Positions 8,660-17,918 of a DNA stretch of 64,000 bases are shown here, piece after piece. Under the pieces are notes generated by a model, which searched no databases, was not told where the DNA came from, and saw only the letters and a program-made list of their open reading frames with translations. The first letter of the stretch is position 1. The number at the start of each line of letters is the position of its first letter. A program made the position numbers and the translations under genes. This stretch comes from Halopseudomonas xinjiangensis. Lineage in GTDB: Bacteria; Pseudomonadota; Gammaproteobacteria; Pseudomonadales; Pseudomonadaceae. Location: the NCBI RefSeq assembly GCF_900104945.1, contig NZ_LT629736.1, positions 1,736,001 through 1,800,000 of the forward strand, in the 5' to 3' direction.

Positions 8660-10492
8660 ATGCTGTTTCGCTGGTTCGAACGCCGTCTCGATCCATTCCC
8701 TGCCGCAGAGCCGGCAGAACCACCCCGCAGCCTGATCGCCTTCTGCCTGTACTACACGCGTGGCGCCTGGCCTTATCTGATCTTTGCCGCTGTGTTGATG
8801 GCCGGTATCGCCATCGCAGAAGTCTGGCTGTTTAGTTTTCTCGGCAACATCGTCGATTGGCTGTCAGAGCAAAACCGCGAGACCTTTCTCCAGGCTGAAC
8901 GGTGGAAGCTTGCAGGCATGGCATTCGTCGTCATCGGCCTGCTGCCGCTGCTGATCCTGGTCAATTCGCTACTCACTCATCAGACGCTCATGGGCAACTA
9001 CCCTATGCGCATCCGCTGGCTGGTGCACCGCTACCTGCTCAAGCAGTCAATGGCGTTCTACCAGGACGAGTTTGCCGGCCGCATCGCGACCAAGCTGATG
9101 CAGACCGCGCTCGCCGTGCGCGAGTGCGTGATCAAGCTGATCGACGTGCTGAACTACGTACTGATCTATTTCATCGGTACCCTGATTGCAGTGGGCTCGG
9201 CGGATTGGCGGCTGACACTGCCGATGCTTGTCTGGCTTGCTGGCTACATCGCGTTGATGCGGTATTTCATCCCGATTATGGGTCGGGTCGCCGAACGGCA
9301 GGCGGATGCCCGCTCGGTCATGACCGGCCGCATCGTCGACAGTTACACCAACATCCAGACGGTCAAGCTGTTCTCCCACGCCCGGCGCGAGTCGGATTAT
9401 GCCCGCGAAGGCATGGACGGCTTCATGCGCACCGTATATCAGCAGATGCGGCTGGTCACACTGGTGTATTTCTCGCTCTATTTGCTGAACGGCCTGTTGC
9501 TGCTCGGTGTGGCAGGACTGGCCATTTGGCTATGGATCGTTGAAGCGATCAGCGTGGGTGGCGTGGCCGTCGCCGTAGGCCTGGTGCTGCGCCTGTGGGG
9601 CATGTCGCAATGGATCATGTGGGAGCTCTCGGCCCTGTTCGAGAACATCGGTACCGTGCAGGACGGTATCGGCTCGATTTCCCAGCCGCAGCTGGTCGAC
9701 GACCGACCCGGCGCGCGCCCACTGAAGGTCACCAGCGGTGACATCCGTTTCGACGCGGTGCGCTTTCACTACGGCAAAAGCCACGGCGTCATGGATCATC
9801 TCGATCTGCACATTCGCCCTGGCGAGAAGATCGGCCTGGTAGGCCGCTCGGGGGCCGGCAAGTCGACGCTGGTCAACTTGCTGCTGCGCTTCTACGATGT
9901 GGAAGGCGGCCGCATTCTTATCGACGGTCAGAATATATCCGAGGTGCGCCAGGACTCGCTTCGCGAGCATATCGGCATGGTGACGCAGGATACGTCGCTG
10001 CTGCACCGTTCGGTTCGCGACAACATCCTTTACGGCCGACCCGATGCCACTGAGGACATGATGCGGCAGGCCGCAAGGCAAGCGAAATCAGAACTGTTCA
10101 TCGAAGAGCTGAGCGATGCCAGCGGCCGCCGCGGTTTCGATGCGCATGTTGGCGAGCGCGGCGTGAAACTTTCCGGCGGACAGCGGCAACGCATCGCCAT
10201 TGCACGGGTCATGCTCAAAGACGCGCCGATCCTGATCCTGGATGAAGCAACCTCAGCGCTGGACTCCGAAGTCGAGGCCGCGATCCAGGACAGCCTGAAC
10301 GAACTCATGGCCGGCAAGACGGTGATCGCCATCGCCCACCGGCTCTCGACCATCGCTGCGATGGATCGCCTGATCGTGATGGACCAGGGCCGCATCGTCG
10401 AGGACGGCACGCATGAACAGCTGATCCAGCAAGGTGGGCTGTACGCGCAACTCTGGGCCCGTCAGTCGGGAGGCTTTCTTGGTGAACAATAG
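8660..10492 (+). CDS. ABC exporter, fused permease and ATPase
   Basis: A 610-residue half-transporter of the MsbA/MDR type. About six hydrophobic segments occupy residues 30-320. The nucleotide-binding domain follows: Walker A GRSGAGKST, Q-loop in MVTQDTSLLHRS, signature LSGGQRQRIAIAR, Walker B ILILDEATSALD, and H-loop AIAHRLSTI. All catalytic residues are present. It should act as a homodimer in the inner membrane, exporting a lipid or hydrophobic compound; the substrate is not predictable. The ATG has no strong ribosome binding site. The next gene begins 80 bases later on the same strand. Confidence 0.9.
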   Translation: MLFRWFERRLDPFPAAEPAEPPRSLIAFCLYYTRGAWPYLIFAAVLMAGIAIAEVWLFSFLGNIVDWLSEQNRETFLQAERWKLAGMAFVVIGLLPLLILVNSLLTHQTLMGNYPMRIRWLVHRYLLKQSMAFYQDEFAGRIATKLMQTALAVRECVIKLIDVLNYVLIYFIGTLIAVGSADWRLTLPMLVWLAGYIALMRYFIPIMGRVAERQADARSVMTGRIVDSYTNIQTVKLFSHARRESDYAREGMDGFMRTVYQQMRLVTLVYFSLYLLNGLLLLGVAGLAIWLWIVEAISVGGVAVAVGLVLRLWGMSQWIMWELSALFENIGTVQDGIGSISQPQLVDDRPGARPLKVTSGDIRFDAVRFHYGKSHGVMDHLDLHIRPGEKIGLVGRSGAGKSTLVNLLLRFYDVEGGRILIDGQNISEVRQDSLREHIGMVTQDTSLLHRSVRDNILYGRPDATEDMMRQAARQAKSELFIEELSDASGRRGFDAHVGERGVKLSGGQRQRIAIARVMLKDAPILILDEATSALDSEVEAAIQDSLNELMAGKTVIAIAHRLSTIAAMDRLIVMDQGRIVEDGTHEQLIQQGGLYAQLWARQSGGFLGEQ

Positions 10493-10572
10493 CCGGACCG
10501 AGGGAAGGCTGTACTTGCTCGGCAATGGTGCTGCAGCTTTGCTAGACTGCCGCGCTTGAACGAGGAGCCATC

Positions 10573-10974
10573 ATGAATCCCAACCAGCCCTACCACGCCT
10601 ACCACGTGGCGCTACTCAAAAGCCTGTTTGACACTCTGCGCGCCCAGGCGCTGCTGATGGAGCAGGTGCCGGAAGAAAGCAACATCCTGTTCCTCGAGCG
10701 CTTCGATGATCTCATCGGCCAGCTCGAGGCCGGCTCGGATGAAGCGCTCTACCAGGGTCAGGACATCATCTGCCAGATTATCGCTCGCTACCCGCAGGTT
10801 GCGCACATGATTCCTCGCGACCTGATCTGGTACTTCGGTGGCGACTGCCTGCACTTCATGCCGGACGAAGAGATCCAGCTGTATCAGGCACTGGACGAAC
10901 AGCGCGCCGAGACGGAAGCGCGCGGGGAAGCCTTCGACTGGGCGGCTGCCCGGCTGGCCATGCAGGGGCGTTGA
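10573..10974 (+). CDS. PA2817-like conserved Pseudomonas protein
   Basis: A 133-residue soluble, acidic, mostly helical protein with no signal peptide or membrane segment. The start NQPYHAYHVALLKSLFDTLR and the middle PRDLIWYFGGDCLHFMPDEEI look like the protein beside the tRNA-Glu/Gly locus in P. aeruginosa (PA2817, from memory), and the position here is the same. Function is unknown. ATG with GAGGAG upstream. The charged tail ends just before the tRNA terminator on the other strand. Confidence 0.75.
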   Translation: MNPNQPYHAYHVALLKSLFDTLRAQALLMEQVPEESNILFLERFDDLIGQLEAGSDEALYQGQDIICQIIARYPQVAHMIPRDLIWYFGGDCLHFMPDEEIQLYQALDEQRAETEARGEAFDWAAARLAMQGR

Positions 10975-11050
10975 TCCTGCGGCGACTTGCTCGGCAGACG
11001 ATGAACCGAATTCTCTGTCGAGCGCACCGCGCCAGGCTCGAATCGCAGGC

Positions 11051-11081
11051 ACAAAAAAACCGCCACATGGGCGGTTTTCTT
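11051..11081 (-). terminator. Rho-independent terminator of the tRNA operon
   Basis: Read on the minus strand, stem accgccc-atgt-ggcggt is followed by a run of seven Ts. It begins six bases beyond the CCA end of tRNA-Gly. Confidence 0.85.
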
Positions 11082-11086
11082 GAATT

Positions 11087-11162
<76 letters not shown>

Positions 11163-11178
11163 AAATCTGACGCCGAAG

Positions 11179-11254
11179 TGGCGTCCCCTAGGGGACTCGA
11201 ACCCCTGTTACCGCCGTGAAAGGGCGGTGTCCTAGGCCACTAGACGAAGGGGAC
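11179..11254 (-). tRNA. tRNA-Glu (TTC)
   Basis: A 76-base cloverleaf on the minus strand with acceptor GTCCCCT / AGGGGAC, anticodon loop CCTTTCACG carrying TTC, T loop GTTCGAGTC, and encoded CCA. It is first in the operon, 16 bases upstream of tRNA-Gly. The pair beside a PA2817-like gene is also found in P. aeruginosa. Confidence 0.97.
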
Positions 11255-11349
11255 GTATCCGGACTTCACAGTGCCGAGGTGTTAACCCTGGCTACTTGCC
11301 ACGTTTCAGACCGCTTGTTTAGCTGCCTTGTTCGCTGCAAGTGGCGCGC

Positions 11350-11378
11350 ATTTTAGGCATGCCCCCATACACCGTCAA
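11350..11378 (-). promoter_or_regulatory. Sigma-70 promoter of the tRNA-Glu/tRNA-Gly operon
   Basis: On the minus strand, -35 TTGACG (11373-11378) and -10 TAAAAT (11350-11355) are separated by exactly 17 bases. A GCGCGCC stretch follows the -10, the kind of GC-rich discriminator expected for stringently controlled stable RNA genes. The first tRNA begins about 95 bases downstream. Confidence 0.8.
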
Positions 11379-11400
11379 CCCCTCAACTCGATATTTTCTC

Positions 11401-11428
11401 AGGTTTTTTTCAAAGACCTGAAAAACCT
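11401..11428 (-). terminator. Possible terminator hairpin behind the ASRT operon
   Basis: An A/T-rich imperfect stem (aggttttt pairing with aaaaacct around a CAGG/CCTG pair) lies 13 bases past the stop of the ASRT-family gene. It has no clear T run beyond the stem, so it could be only a weak terminator. Confidence 0.35.
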
Positions 11429-11440
11429 CACCAACGCATC

Positions 11441-11812
11441 TCAGTCCTCACCATAGGCCAGGGTAGATAGCAATGCCAGCTCTCCCGTCCGGGCATCGAG
11501 ACGCGTGTGCTGAATGATCACCGGCTGTGTCGATTCGATCACGCTGGCATAGTCGGTTTTGCGCGGAATGGGCTCAGGATCATACAGATCGTCGAAACGC
11601 AGGTGCAGTGTACGTCGAGCCGGGACCTCGACCCGGTACGGGCCGGCGGGCTCGCGGTCGGTGAAGTAGATGGTCAGGGTAAGCTGTGCGTCCTGATCAC
11701 CGGCATTGAGTATGCAAGCTGCCTCATGGCTGCGCAGCGCCGGGTTGTCCGCGTGCGACCCCGCATCAGGTATATAGCCTTCAGGAATGACCCAGCGTGT
11801 CTTGCCGAGCAT
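11441..11812 (-). CDS. ASRT-family (Anabaena sensory rhodopsin transducer-like) small ligand-binding protein
   Basis: A 123-residue soluble protein with family hallmarks: GKTRWVIPEGYIP, SHEAACILNAGDQDA, ITLTIYFTDREPAGPY-like strands, VPARRTLHLRFDDL, and IPRKTDYASVIES followed by VIIQHTRLD. These are the conserved blocks of the transducer that partners Anabaena sensory rhodopsin. Most members, however, come from bacteria without rhodopsins, where the fold is thought to bind sugars or related small molecules. No rhodopsin gene is in this window. The ATG at 11812 is chosen over a GTG at 11818, because GAGGAGG directly abuts the GTG and is correctly spaced for the ATG. It is the last gene of a four-gene operon of metabolic enzymes, 29 bases after the FAD/Fe-S dehydrogenase. 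Confidence 0.85.
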   Translation of the reverse strand: MLGKTRWVIPEGYIPDAGSHADNPALRSHEAACILNAGDQDAQLTLTIYFTDREPAGPYRVEVPARRTLHLRFDDLYDPEPIPRKTDYASVIESTQPVIIQHTRLDARTGELALLSTLAYGED

Positions 11813-11841
11813 CGGCACCCTCCTCGTTTATCGTCATCGGT

Positions 11842-14778
11842 TTATCGGCCGCGTCCGGTGGACGCCAACACCTCGAAATTGCGCTCTCCTTCGGCCAGGG
11901 CAAGATCGAGTACCTCAGCCATGTGCCAGGCGCGTTGACCGGTGGTATGGGCGATCTGCTCCCGACAGCTGAAGCCGTTGGTGATCACCATCTCGTCGTC
12001 CGCCTTGCTGCGCAGTGCCGGTGCTAGCTGCTGTTCGGCTATGTCGATGGACACCTGATACTTTTCAGCATCGTAGCCAAAGGATCCGGCCATGCCGCAG
12101 CAACCGGCATCGAGCACGCGGTGCTCCACACCCATGCGCGCCAGCATGGCCGAGTCAGATTCGGCCTGAAGCGCTGCGTACTGGTGACAATGGACATGCA
12201 CGACCGCTCGGCGGTTCAGGATGGGCGGGTGATAGCCCTCGCGCTGGAGGAACTCGGTCAGCAGAAACGCGCGCTCAGCGAGACCGTGCGCGCGTTCGTC
12301 CGCCAGATGCAACTGCCGAAGTTCGTCGCGAAAGGCGGTGACGCATGAAGGCTCCAGCCCCACGACCGGTACATCGCGCATGGCTTCGTCGCCGAGCGTC
12401 TCAATAATATCGCGCAACTGGCGGGCCGCCTGGTCTAGCATCCCCTCGGCATACAGCGGTCTGCCGCAACATAGCGGTCGTGGTGGGATCAGCACCTGGT
12501 AACCGGCAGCTTCCAGCACGCGTACCGCGGCCTGCAACAGATCGGGGTAGAAATGATTGTGAAACGTATCCGGCCACAGCAGTACCGGAGGCAGGCCCTG
12601 ATTTCGAGCGCCTCGTTTGGTGAACCAGGCGCTGAACGTCTGGACGGCGTAATGGGGCAAGTCACGCTCCTCGGCCACCCCGCCGACGCGCTTGGCCAGC
12701 TTGCCTAACGGACCATGCAGCAGTGCATTGCTCAACCTTGGCAGCCGCGATGCAATACGGCTCAACGGCCAGATCTGGCTCAGCGCATACGCAGCACGCG
12801 GACGTAGCCGGCCCTTGTAGTGCTGGTGCATGAACTCGGCTTTCAGCGTCGCCATATCGACGCTGACCGGGCAATCCTGTTTGCAGCCTTTGCAGGCAAG
12901 GCATAGATCCAGCGCGTCGCGCACCGACTCGTTGCGCCAACCTCCATCAAGCTCCTTGCCCTGGAGCATTTCGAACAACAGGCGCGAGCGACCGCGGGTG
13001 GAATGCTGTTCGTCTCGCGTCGCGCGGTAGCTGGGACACATCACGCCGCCATGGTCGTTGCGACATTCACCGATCCCGACGCAACGATTCGCCGCTCGAT
13101 AGAAGCTGAACCGATCATCGCCGAACGCCATGCGTGTTCGGGTTGCGGGCGGGACGAAACCCGGTCCGGTACGCAGCGCCTGGTCCATCGGATAAGGGTC
13201 GACCACCTTCCCCGGATTCATCAGGCCTTGCGGGTCCCACAGCGTCTTGAATTCGCGCAGTGCGGCCATCAGGCTTTCGCCGTACATACGCGGCAGCAAC
13301 TCTGCGCGAACCTGGCCGTCGCCATGCTCACCTGATAGCGAACCGCCAAAGCTGACCACCAGATCGGCGGCCTCGGTCATGAACGTGCGCCAGCGTGCCA
13401 GCTCGCTATCCGTACACAGCTCGAAATTGATCCGGCAGTGGACGCAGCCGTTGCCGAAATGTCCGTACAGCGCAGCCTCGTAACCATACTTGTGCATCAG
13501 ATTTCGGAAAGCGCACAGGTACTCGCCCACCCGCTCCGGCGGCACGGCCGCGTCTTCCCATCCGGGGAAGGTGTCGCCCAGCATCGGTGAGCGGGAGGTC
13601 GCGCCCAGGCTGGCTTCACGCGTTTTCCAGATCATCGCCTGTTCGTCCGGATCCTCGAACAGCGCCATGGTCGGCGTCTGATCCGCCTGCTCCAGCTCCT
13701 GCATTGCCGCTCGCGCCTTGTCGCCCGCCTCTTCCGCTGTGTCGCCGCCGAACTCGACGAGCAACCAGCTATGCCCCTCGGGAAGCATTTGCCGCGCCTC
13801 AGGATGCATGTCCTTGCGCTGCATCTCGTTGACCAGCAGGTGGTCCATTCCTTCGAGCCCGGTGGGACCGAAGCGAAGAATCTCTGCCACGTGCTCCCCG
13901 GTCGCGTACACATCGGGGTAACCGAGCATCAGCACGCAGCGATGACGGGGGCTTGGCACCAGCTCCAGTTCGGCTTCGAGAATCGTGACGCAGGTGCCCT
14001 CGGAGCCGACCAGCGCCCGGGCGACATTGAAACCTTTCTCTGGTAGCAGTTCGTCGAGGTTGTAGCCAGATACCCGCCGCGGGATGTCCGGGTAGTGGCT
14101 CCGGATGAGATCATCATAACGATCACGGATATCGCGCAGACCGGCATAGATTTCGCCGCGACGCCCCCCCTCGGAAATGATCTGTTCGAGTTCGCGGTCG
14201 GTAGTCGGCCCCACCCACATGTCCAGCCCGTCGCAGGTCAGTACGCGCAATCTGCGAACGTTATCCGCAGTGCGGCCTGCCATCACCGAATGCACTCCGC
14301 AGGAGTTGTTGCCAAGCATGCCGCCGAGCGTGTTGTGGGCGTGCGTAGACGGGTCCGGGCCGAACGTCAGATGGTGCTCCTCGGCCGCATCGCGCAGGTG
14401 ATCGAGAACGCAGCCGGGCTCCACCCGCGCCAGCCGCGCGTCAGGATCGAGATGGGTAATCCTCGACAGATATTTGGTGAAATCGATGACCACCGCCACA
14501 TTGCAGCACTGGCCGGCCAGACTCGTTCCCGCCCCGCGCGCCAGGATCGGCAGCTGTCGCTCGCGACACAGAGCCACTGTTTCGACTACGTCGTCCAGTG
14601 TTCGCGGCACTACTACACCTATCGGCACCTGCCGATAAAGCGAGCCATCGGTGGCATACAGCGCTCTACTGCCCTTGTCGAAGCGAACTTCACCGCGAAT
14701 CCGCTGACGCAGTTCATCGCCAAGCTCTGCTGCCTGTTCTATCGACAGCTTGTCGGGCGTATTGCGGGTAGCAATCAT
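11842..14778 (-). CDS. FAD-linked oxidase / Fe-S (CCG-domain) 2-hydroxyacid dehydrogenase-like protein
   Basis: About 978 residues in three parts. First comes a FAD-binding-4 domain (VVVPRTLDDVVETVALCR, LARGAGTSLAGQ, GNNSCGVHSV). Next is a FAD-oxidase C-terminal domain, with GHFGNGCVHCRINFE and SGEHGDGQVR holding the histidines usual for hydroxyacid oxidation. Last is a ferredoxin-like and CCG region with CLACKGCKQDCPVS, CCGRPLYAEGM, LEPSCVTAF and DAGCCGMAGSFGY. This matches membrane-associated D-lactate, glycolate or D-2-hydroxyglutarate dehydrogenases such as YdiJ and GlcD/GlcF fusions. The longest frame starts at a GTG (14793) overlapping the previous stop, but the ATG at 14778 has GGGGGAG at ideal distance. 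In this operon it probably oxidises the 2-hydroxyacid made or used by its neighbours; the substrate is unknown. Confidence 0.85.
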   Translation of the reverse strand: MIATRNTPDKLSIEQAAELGDELRQRIRGEVRFDKGSRALYATDGSLYRQVPIGVVVPRTLDDVVETVALCRERQLPILARGAGTSLAGQCCNVAVVIDFTKYLSRITHLDPDARLARVEPGCVLDHLRDAAEEHHLTFGPDPSTHAHNTLGGMLGNNSCGVHSVMAGRTADNVRRLRVLTCDGLDMWVGPTTDRELEQIISEGGRRGEIYAGLRDIRDRYDDLIRSHYPDIPRRVSGYNLDELLPEKGFNVARALVGSEGTCVTILEAELELVPSPRHRCVLMLGYPDVYATGEHVAEILRFGPTGLEGMDHLLVNEMQRKDMHPEARQMLPEGHSWLLVEFGGDTAEEAGDKARAAMQELEQADQTPTMALFEDPDEQAMIWKTREASLGATSRSPMLGDTFPGWEDAAVPPERVGEYLCAFRNLMHKYGYEAALYGHFGNGCVHCRINFELCTDSELARWRTFMTEAADLVVSFGGSLSGEHGDGQVRAELLPRMYGESLMAALREFKTLWDPQGLMNPGKVVDPYPMDQALRTGPGFVPPATRTRMAFGDDRFSFYRAANRCVGIGECRNDHGGVMCPSYRATRDEQHSTRGRSRLLFEMLQGKELDGGWRNESVRDALDLCLACKGCKQDCPVSVDMATLKAEFMHQHYKGRLRPRAAYALSQIWPLSRIASRLPRLSNALLHGPLGKLAKRVGGVAEERDLPHYAVQTFSAWFTKRGARNQGLPPVLLWPDTFHNHFYPDLLQAAVRVLEAAGYQVLIPPRPLCCGRPLYAEGMLDQAARQLRDIIETLGDEAMRDVPVVGLEPSCVTAFRDELRQLHLADERAHGLAERAFLLTEFLQREGYHPPILNRRAVVHVHCHQYAALQAESDSAMLARMGVEHRVLDAGCCGMAGSFGYDAEKYQVSIDIAEQQLAPALRSKADDEMVITNGFSCREQIAHTTGQRAWHMAEVLDLALAEGERNFEVLASTGRGR

Positions 14779-14789
14779 CTCTCCCCCGT

Positions 14790-15878
14790 TCACAGTCGAA
14801 AGCGTTCGGCGTCAGCATCACGAAAGGCCAGTCCGTGCCCCGGCTGTTGCGGGTCAGGCCACAACTCGCCACGCCGCAACACCGTGCCGCTATCGAACAG
14901 CATCGATTCGAGCCGAACGTGATCATGAAAGTGTTCAAGGTGAAGCAGCTGAGGCACCGCCGTGCATATTGGAGCATGTACCGCAGGGGCACAGTGCGCT
15001 GAGATCGGCACGTTAGCCGCTTCGCACAGGGTCGCCGCCTGCAGAAAGCCGGTGTAACCGCAGCGCGTCGCATCGGCCTGCAGCACATCCACGGCGCTGG
15101 ATCGCAGCATCCGCTCGAAATAATCCACACCCCAGCCGTATTCCCCAGCCGCCAGCGCCAGGTCGCCCGGAACCCGGTCACGCAACCAGGCCATGCCCCC
15201 CAGATCATCGGACGACACGGGTTCTTCCATCCAGGCAACGCCCAGCTCGGCCAGCTCGCCAGCCATCCCGAGAGCGTCGCGCGGGCCGCAGGCGCCGTTC
15301 AGATCGACCATCAAGGTCGCATTGGCGGCATGATCCCGAACCAGCTCTGCACGCCGCAGTGATTCCCGTCGGTGATTGCCAATCTTGATCTTGATAGCGG
15401 AAAGCTCGAGCTCGACCCAGCCCCTGACCTGTTCAATCAGCTCCGGGTCAGTCTGGTTGATGAACCCGCCGCTGCCATAGACCGGAACCGAATCACGCAG
15501 CTGCCCCCACAATCGCGGCAAGGGGAGCTGGAGAAGCCGCGCCTTGAGGTCCCACAGCGCCTGGTCCACCGCAGCGATCGCCATCATGGCCAGACCTGGT
15601 CGTCCCAGGTTGCGCACACTGTCGTTCATTCGCGCCCATATGGCCCCGGTATTGAATGGGGACGAGCCCTGGACGATAGGCGCGAGCTTGTCTTCGATCA
15701 GCATCGCCGCAGGCCGCGCCGAGGTATAGCTGTAGCCCAACCCTTCCCGAGCGCCGGCGCCTATGCGCACCACGACCATTTCAGTAGCGTCCCAGCGCAG
15801 TGTGCCGTCCTGCTCCGGGCGCTCGGTCGGAATCCGGTAGGTATCGACCCGCAATGTTTCGATCGGCGCATCGAACAT
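14790..15878 (-). CDS. Enolase-superfamily enzyme, mandelate racemase-like
   Basis: A 362-residue enzyme of the mandelate racemase/muconate lactonizing superfamily. The capping domain ends at about residue 115. The barrel then shows the KxK catalytic pair in LSAIKIKIG, metal ligands in VDLNGA, MEEPVS and AGEYGW, an Asp in LQADATRCGG-like context, and a His in ISAHCAP. The pattern of KxK plus a late Asp/His dyad suits abstraction of a proton alpha to a carboxylate, as in sugar-acid dehydratases and racemases. The substrate is not deducible. It starts one base after the stop of the TPP enzyme, so translation is probably coupled, and it precedes the FAD/Fe-S dehydrogenase. Confidence 0.85.
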   Translation of the reverse strand: MFDAPIETLRVDTYRIPTERPEQDGTLRWDATEMVVVRIGAGAREGLGYSYTSARPAAMLIEDKLAPIVQGSSPFNTGAIWARMNDSVRNLGRPGLAMMAIAAVDQALWDLKARLLQLPLPRLWGQLRDSVPVYGSGGFINQTDPELIEQVRGWVELELSAIKIKIGNHRRESLRRAELVRDHAANATLMVDLNGACGPRDALGMAGELAELGVAWMEEPVSSDDLGGMAWLRDRVPGDLALAAGEYGWGVDYFERMLRSSAVDVLQADATRCGYTGFLQAATLCEAANVPISAHCAPAVHAPICTAVPQLLHLEHFHDHVRLESMLFDSGTVLRRGELWPDPQQPGHGLAFRDADAERFRL

Positions 15879-15879
15879 G

Positions 15880-17664
15880 TCAGCGACCTGGGATATCCAG
15901 TCCGGCGACGAACTGCTTGGCGCTCTGCTTGATGATGTCCCATTGATCCGGATCGACCTTGCCCAGCGCCTTCATGTATGACATGACCTGATCCTTGGTG
16001 ATGTGCGGTGGCATCGGCGGCACGTTGGCATCGGTGATGAACTCGATCACCACCGGCCGCTTCGCGGCCAGCGCTTCCTCCCATGCAGGTTTGATGTCCT
16101 CAGGCTTGTCCACGCGTATGCCATGAAAGCCCAGCAGCTCGCCGTAGGCCGAATAGGGAAAGTCGATGACATCCTGAGCTATCGAGAATTTTGGATCGCC
16201 CGCCAGGACCCGCTGTTCCCAGGTCACCTGGTTAAGGTCATGGTTGACCAGTACCAGAACGATGAAGGTCGGGTTCTGCCAGCGCTCCCAGTACTGCTTC
16301 ACCGTAACCAGCTCGGCATTACCATTCATCTGCATGGCGCCGTCGCCAACCATGGCAATGACCGGACGCTCCGGGTAGGCCATCTTGGCGGCGATGGCAT
16401 AAGGTACGCCGCTGCCCATGCTGGCCAGCTTGCCGGACAGCGAACCCATCATGCCGGGGCGCATCTTGATGTTGCGTGCGTACCAGTTGGTGTGCGAGCC
16501 GCTGTCGCCACACAGGATCACGTCATCCGGCAATTGCGGCGAAAGCTCCCAGAACACCCGCTGCGGGTTGATCGGGTCGGCGTCTTCCATCGCCCGGCGT
16601 TCGACATCTTCCCACCAGGTGGCCACGTTCTCCTCGACCGTCTCGCGCCAGCTGCGGTCTTCCTTGCGCTTGAGCAGGGGAATCAATTGACGAAGCGTTT
16701 CCGCGCTGTCGCCGATCAGATTCACCTCGGTCGGATAGCGTATGCCGACGTTGCGTGACTGGAGGTCGATTTGCACGGCACGCGCCTGACCGTCCTTGGG
16801 CAGAAATTCGGAATACGGAAAAGTCGTGCCGATCATCAAAAGCGTGTCGCAATCGCGCATCAGCTTCCAGCTCGGCTCCGTTCCCAGCAGGCCGATGCTT
16901 CCGGTCACGAACGGTAGATCGTCGGGCAGCGCAGCCTTGCCAAGCAGCGCCTTGGCGACACCGGCTCCAAGTAGGTCGCACACCTCGATCACTTCGCGGC
17001 TGGCGTTCAGCGCCCCGGCACCGACCAGCACGGCAACCTTCTCGCCCGCGTTGAGCACCTCGGCGGCAGCAGTAAGCTCGGACTGGCCCGGGCGCGGGCA
17101 GTAAGGTGCAGGTGTCGCGCTGGAGTAGTTGGAACCGTGCGAGCGCGGCGGGCTTTCCACTGCATCCTTCATTTGCACATCGTTGGGAATGATGATCACG
17201 CTTATCGCGCGCTCGGCTTTGGCGATGCGAAAAGCCCGGTCGACGATATGCCGCGCCTGGCTCGGGTCGGATATCTGCTGGACATAGTTGCCCACGTCCT
17301 GGAACACAGACTCGAGGTTGACCTCCTGCTGAAAGTCGCTTCCCAGGGAGCTCAGTCCTTGCTGGCCGACGATCGCCACGACCGGCACGTGATCCATCTT
17401 CGCGTCATACAGCCCGGCCAGCAGATGCAGCGCACCCGGGCCGGAGGTGGCCATGCAAACGCCCACTTCGCCCGTGAACTTGGCGTGGGCACCGGCCATG
17501 AACGCGGACATCTCCTCATGGCGAACGCGGACGTAGTCGAACCGGTCGCTGGCCCGGTCAAGCGCGCCCATGATCCCGTTGATCCCGTCGCCAGGGTATC
17601 CGAATATGCGCTTCACGCCCCATTCCGACATACGTTCGAGAATAAAATCGCCGACTTCGGCCAT
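15880..17664 (-). CDS. Thiamine pyrophosphate-dependent enzyme (pyruvate oxidase / acetolactate synthase fold)
   Basis: A 594-residue TPP enzyme with three domains. The N-terminal Pyr domain has the catalytic Glu in RHEEMSAFMAG and ATSGPGALHLLAGLYDA. A central domain follows, and the C-terminal PP domain has the cofactor motif GDGAMQMNGNAEL ending in VLVNHDLNQVTWEQ. The overall type is PoxB-like, and a central FAD-site relic is possible. It is first in the operon; GGAGGTG is well placed before the ATG. Decarboxylation or carboligation of a 2-keto acid is expected. The neighbours suggest that the keto acid arises from a sugar or hydroxy acid, but pyruvate oxidase activity cannot be excluded. 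Confidence 0.85.
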   Translation of the reverse strand: MAEVGDFILERMSEWGVKRIFGYPGDGINGIMGALDRASDRFDYVRVRHEEMSAFMAGAHAKFTGEVGVCMATSGPGALHLLAGLYDAKMDHVPVVAIVGQQGLSSLGSDFQQEVNLESVFQDVGNYVQQISDPSQARHIVDRAFRIAKAERAISVIIIPNDVQMKDAVESPPRSHGSNYSSATPAPYCPRPGQSELTAAAEVLNAGEKVAVLVGAGALNASREVIEVCDLLGAGVAKALLGKAALPDDLPFVTGSIGLLGTEPSWKLMRDCDTLLMIGTTFPYSEFLPKDGQARAVQIDLQSRNVGIRYPTEVNLIGDSAETLRQLIPLLKRKEDRSWRETVEENVATWWEDVERRAMEDADPINPQRVFWELSPQLPDDVILCGDSGSHTNWYARNIKMRPGMMGSLSGKLASMGSGVPYAIAAKMAYPERPVIAMVGDGAMQMNGNAELVTVKQYWERWQNPTFIVLVLVNHDLNQVTWEQRVLAGDPKFSIAQDVIDFPYSAYGELLGFHGIRVDKPEDIKPAWEEALAAKRPVVIEFITDANVPPMPPHITKDQVMSYMKALGKVDPDQWDIIKQSAKQFVAGLDIPGR

Positions 17665-17918
17665 CGGTCACCTCCGCTTTGTTTGCCCGCCAGTAACGGT
17701 TGTCACAGCGTGTGACTGGGTGTCCCTAGCCACGTTCAGATGGTTTGGTGATAAGACGTGCGCGGAGCATGGCGAGAGGTTTTATGCGGCTCTCCGGCCA
17801 TCCGTTTGGCACACGTGAAGCTTGCAGAAAAACGTCGCTTGAATGATTCTAAAGTGACAGTCCGCCATACCTGACGGGAAAGCAGGTGCGGTCCCTGTAT
17901 TACAAGAGAGGCAATGCA

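Noticed and set aside
11441-11812. Photosensory system, suggested by the rhodopsin-transducer family
   Set aside because: No seven-helix rhodopsin or carotenoid cleavage gene is present; most relatives of this family occur without rhodopsin.
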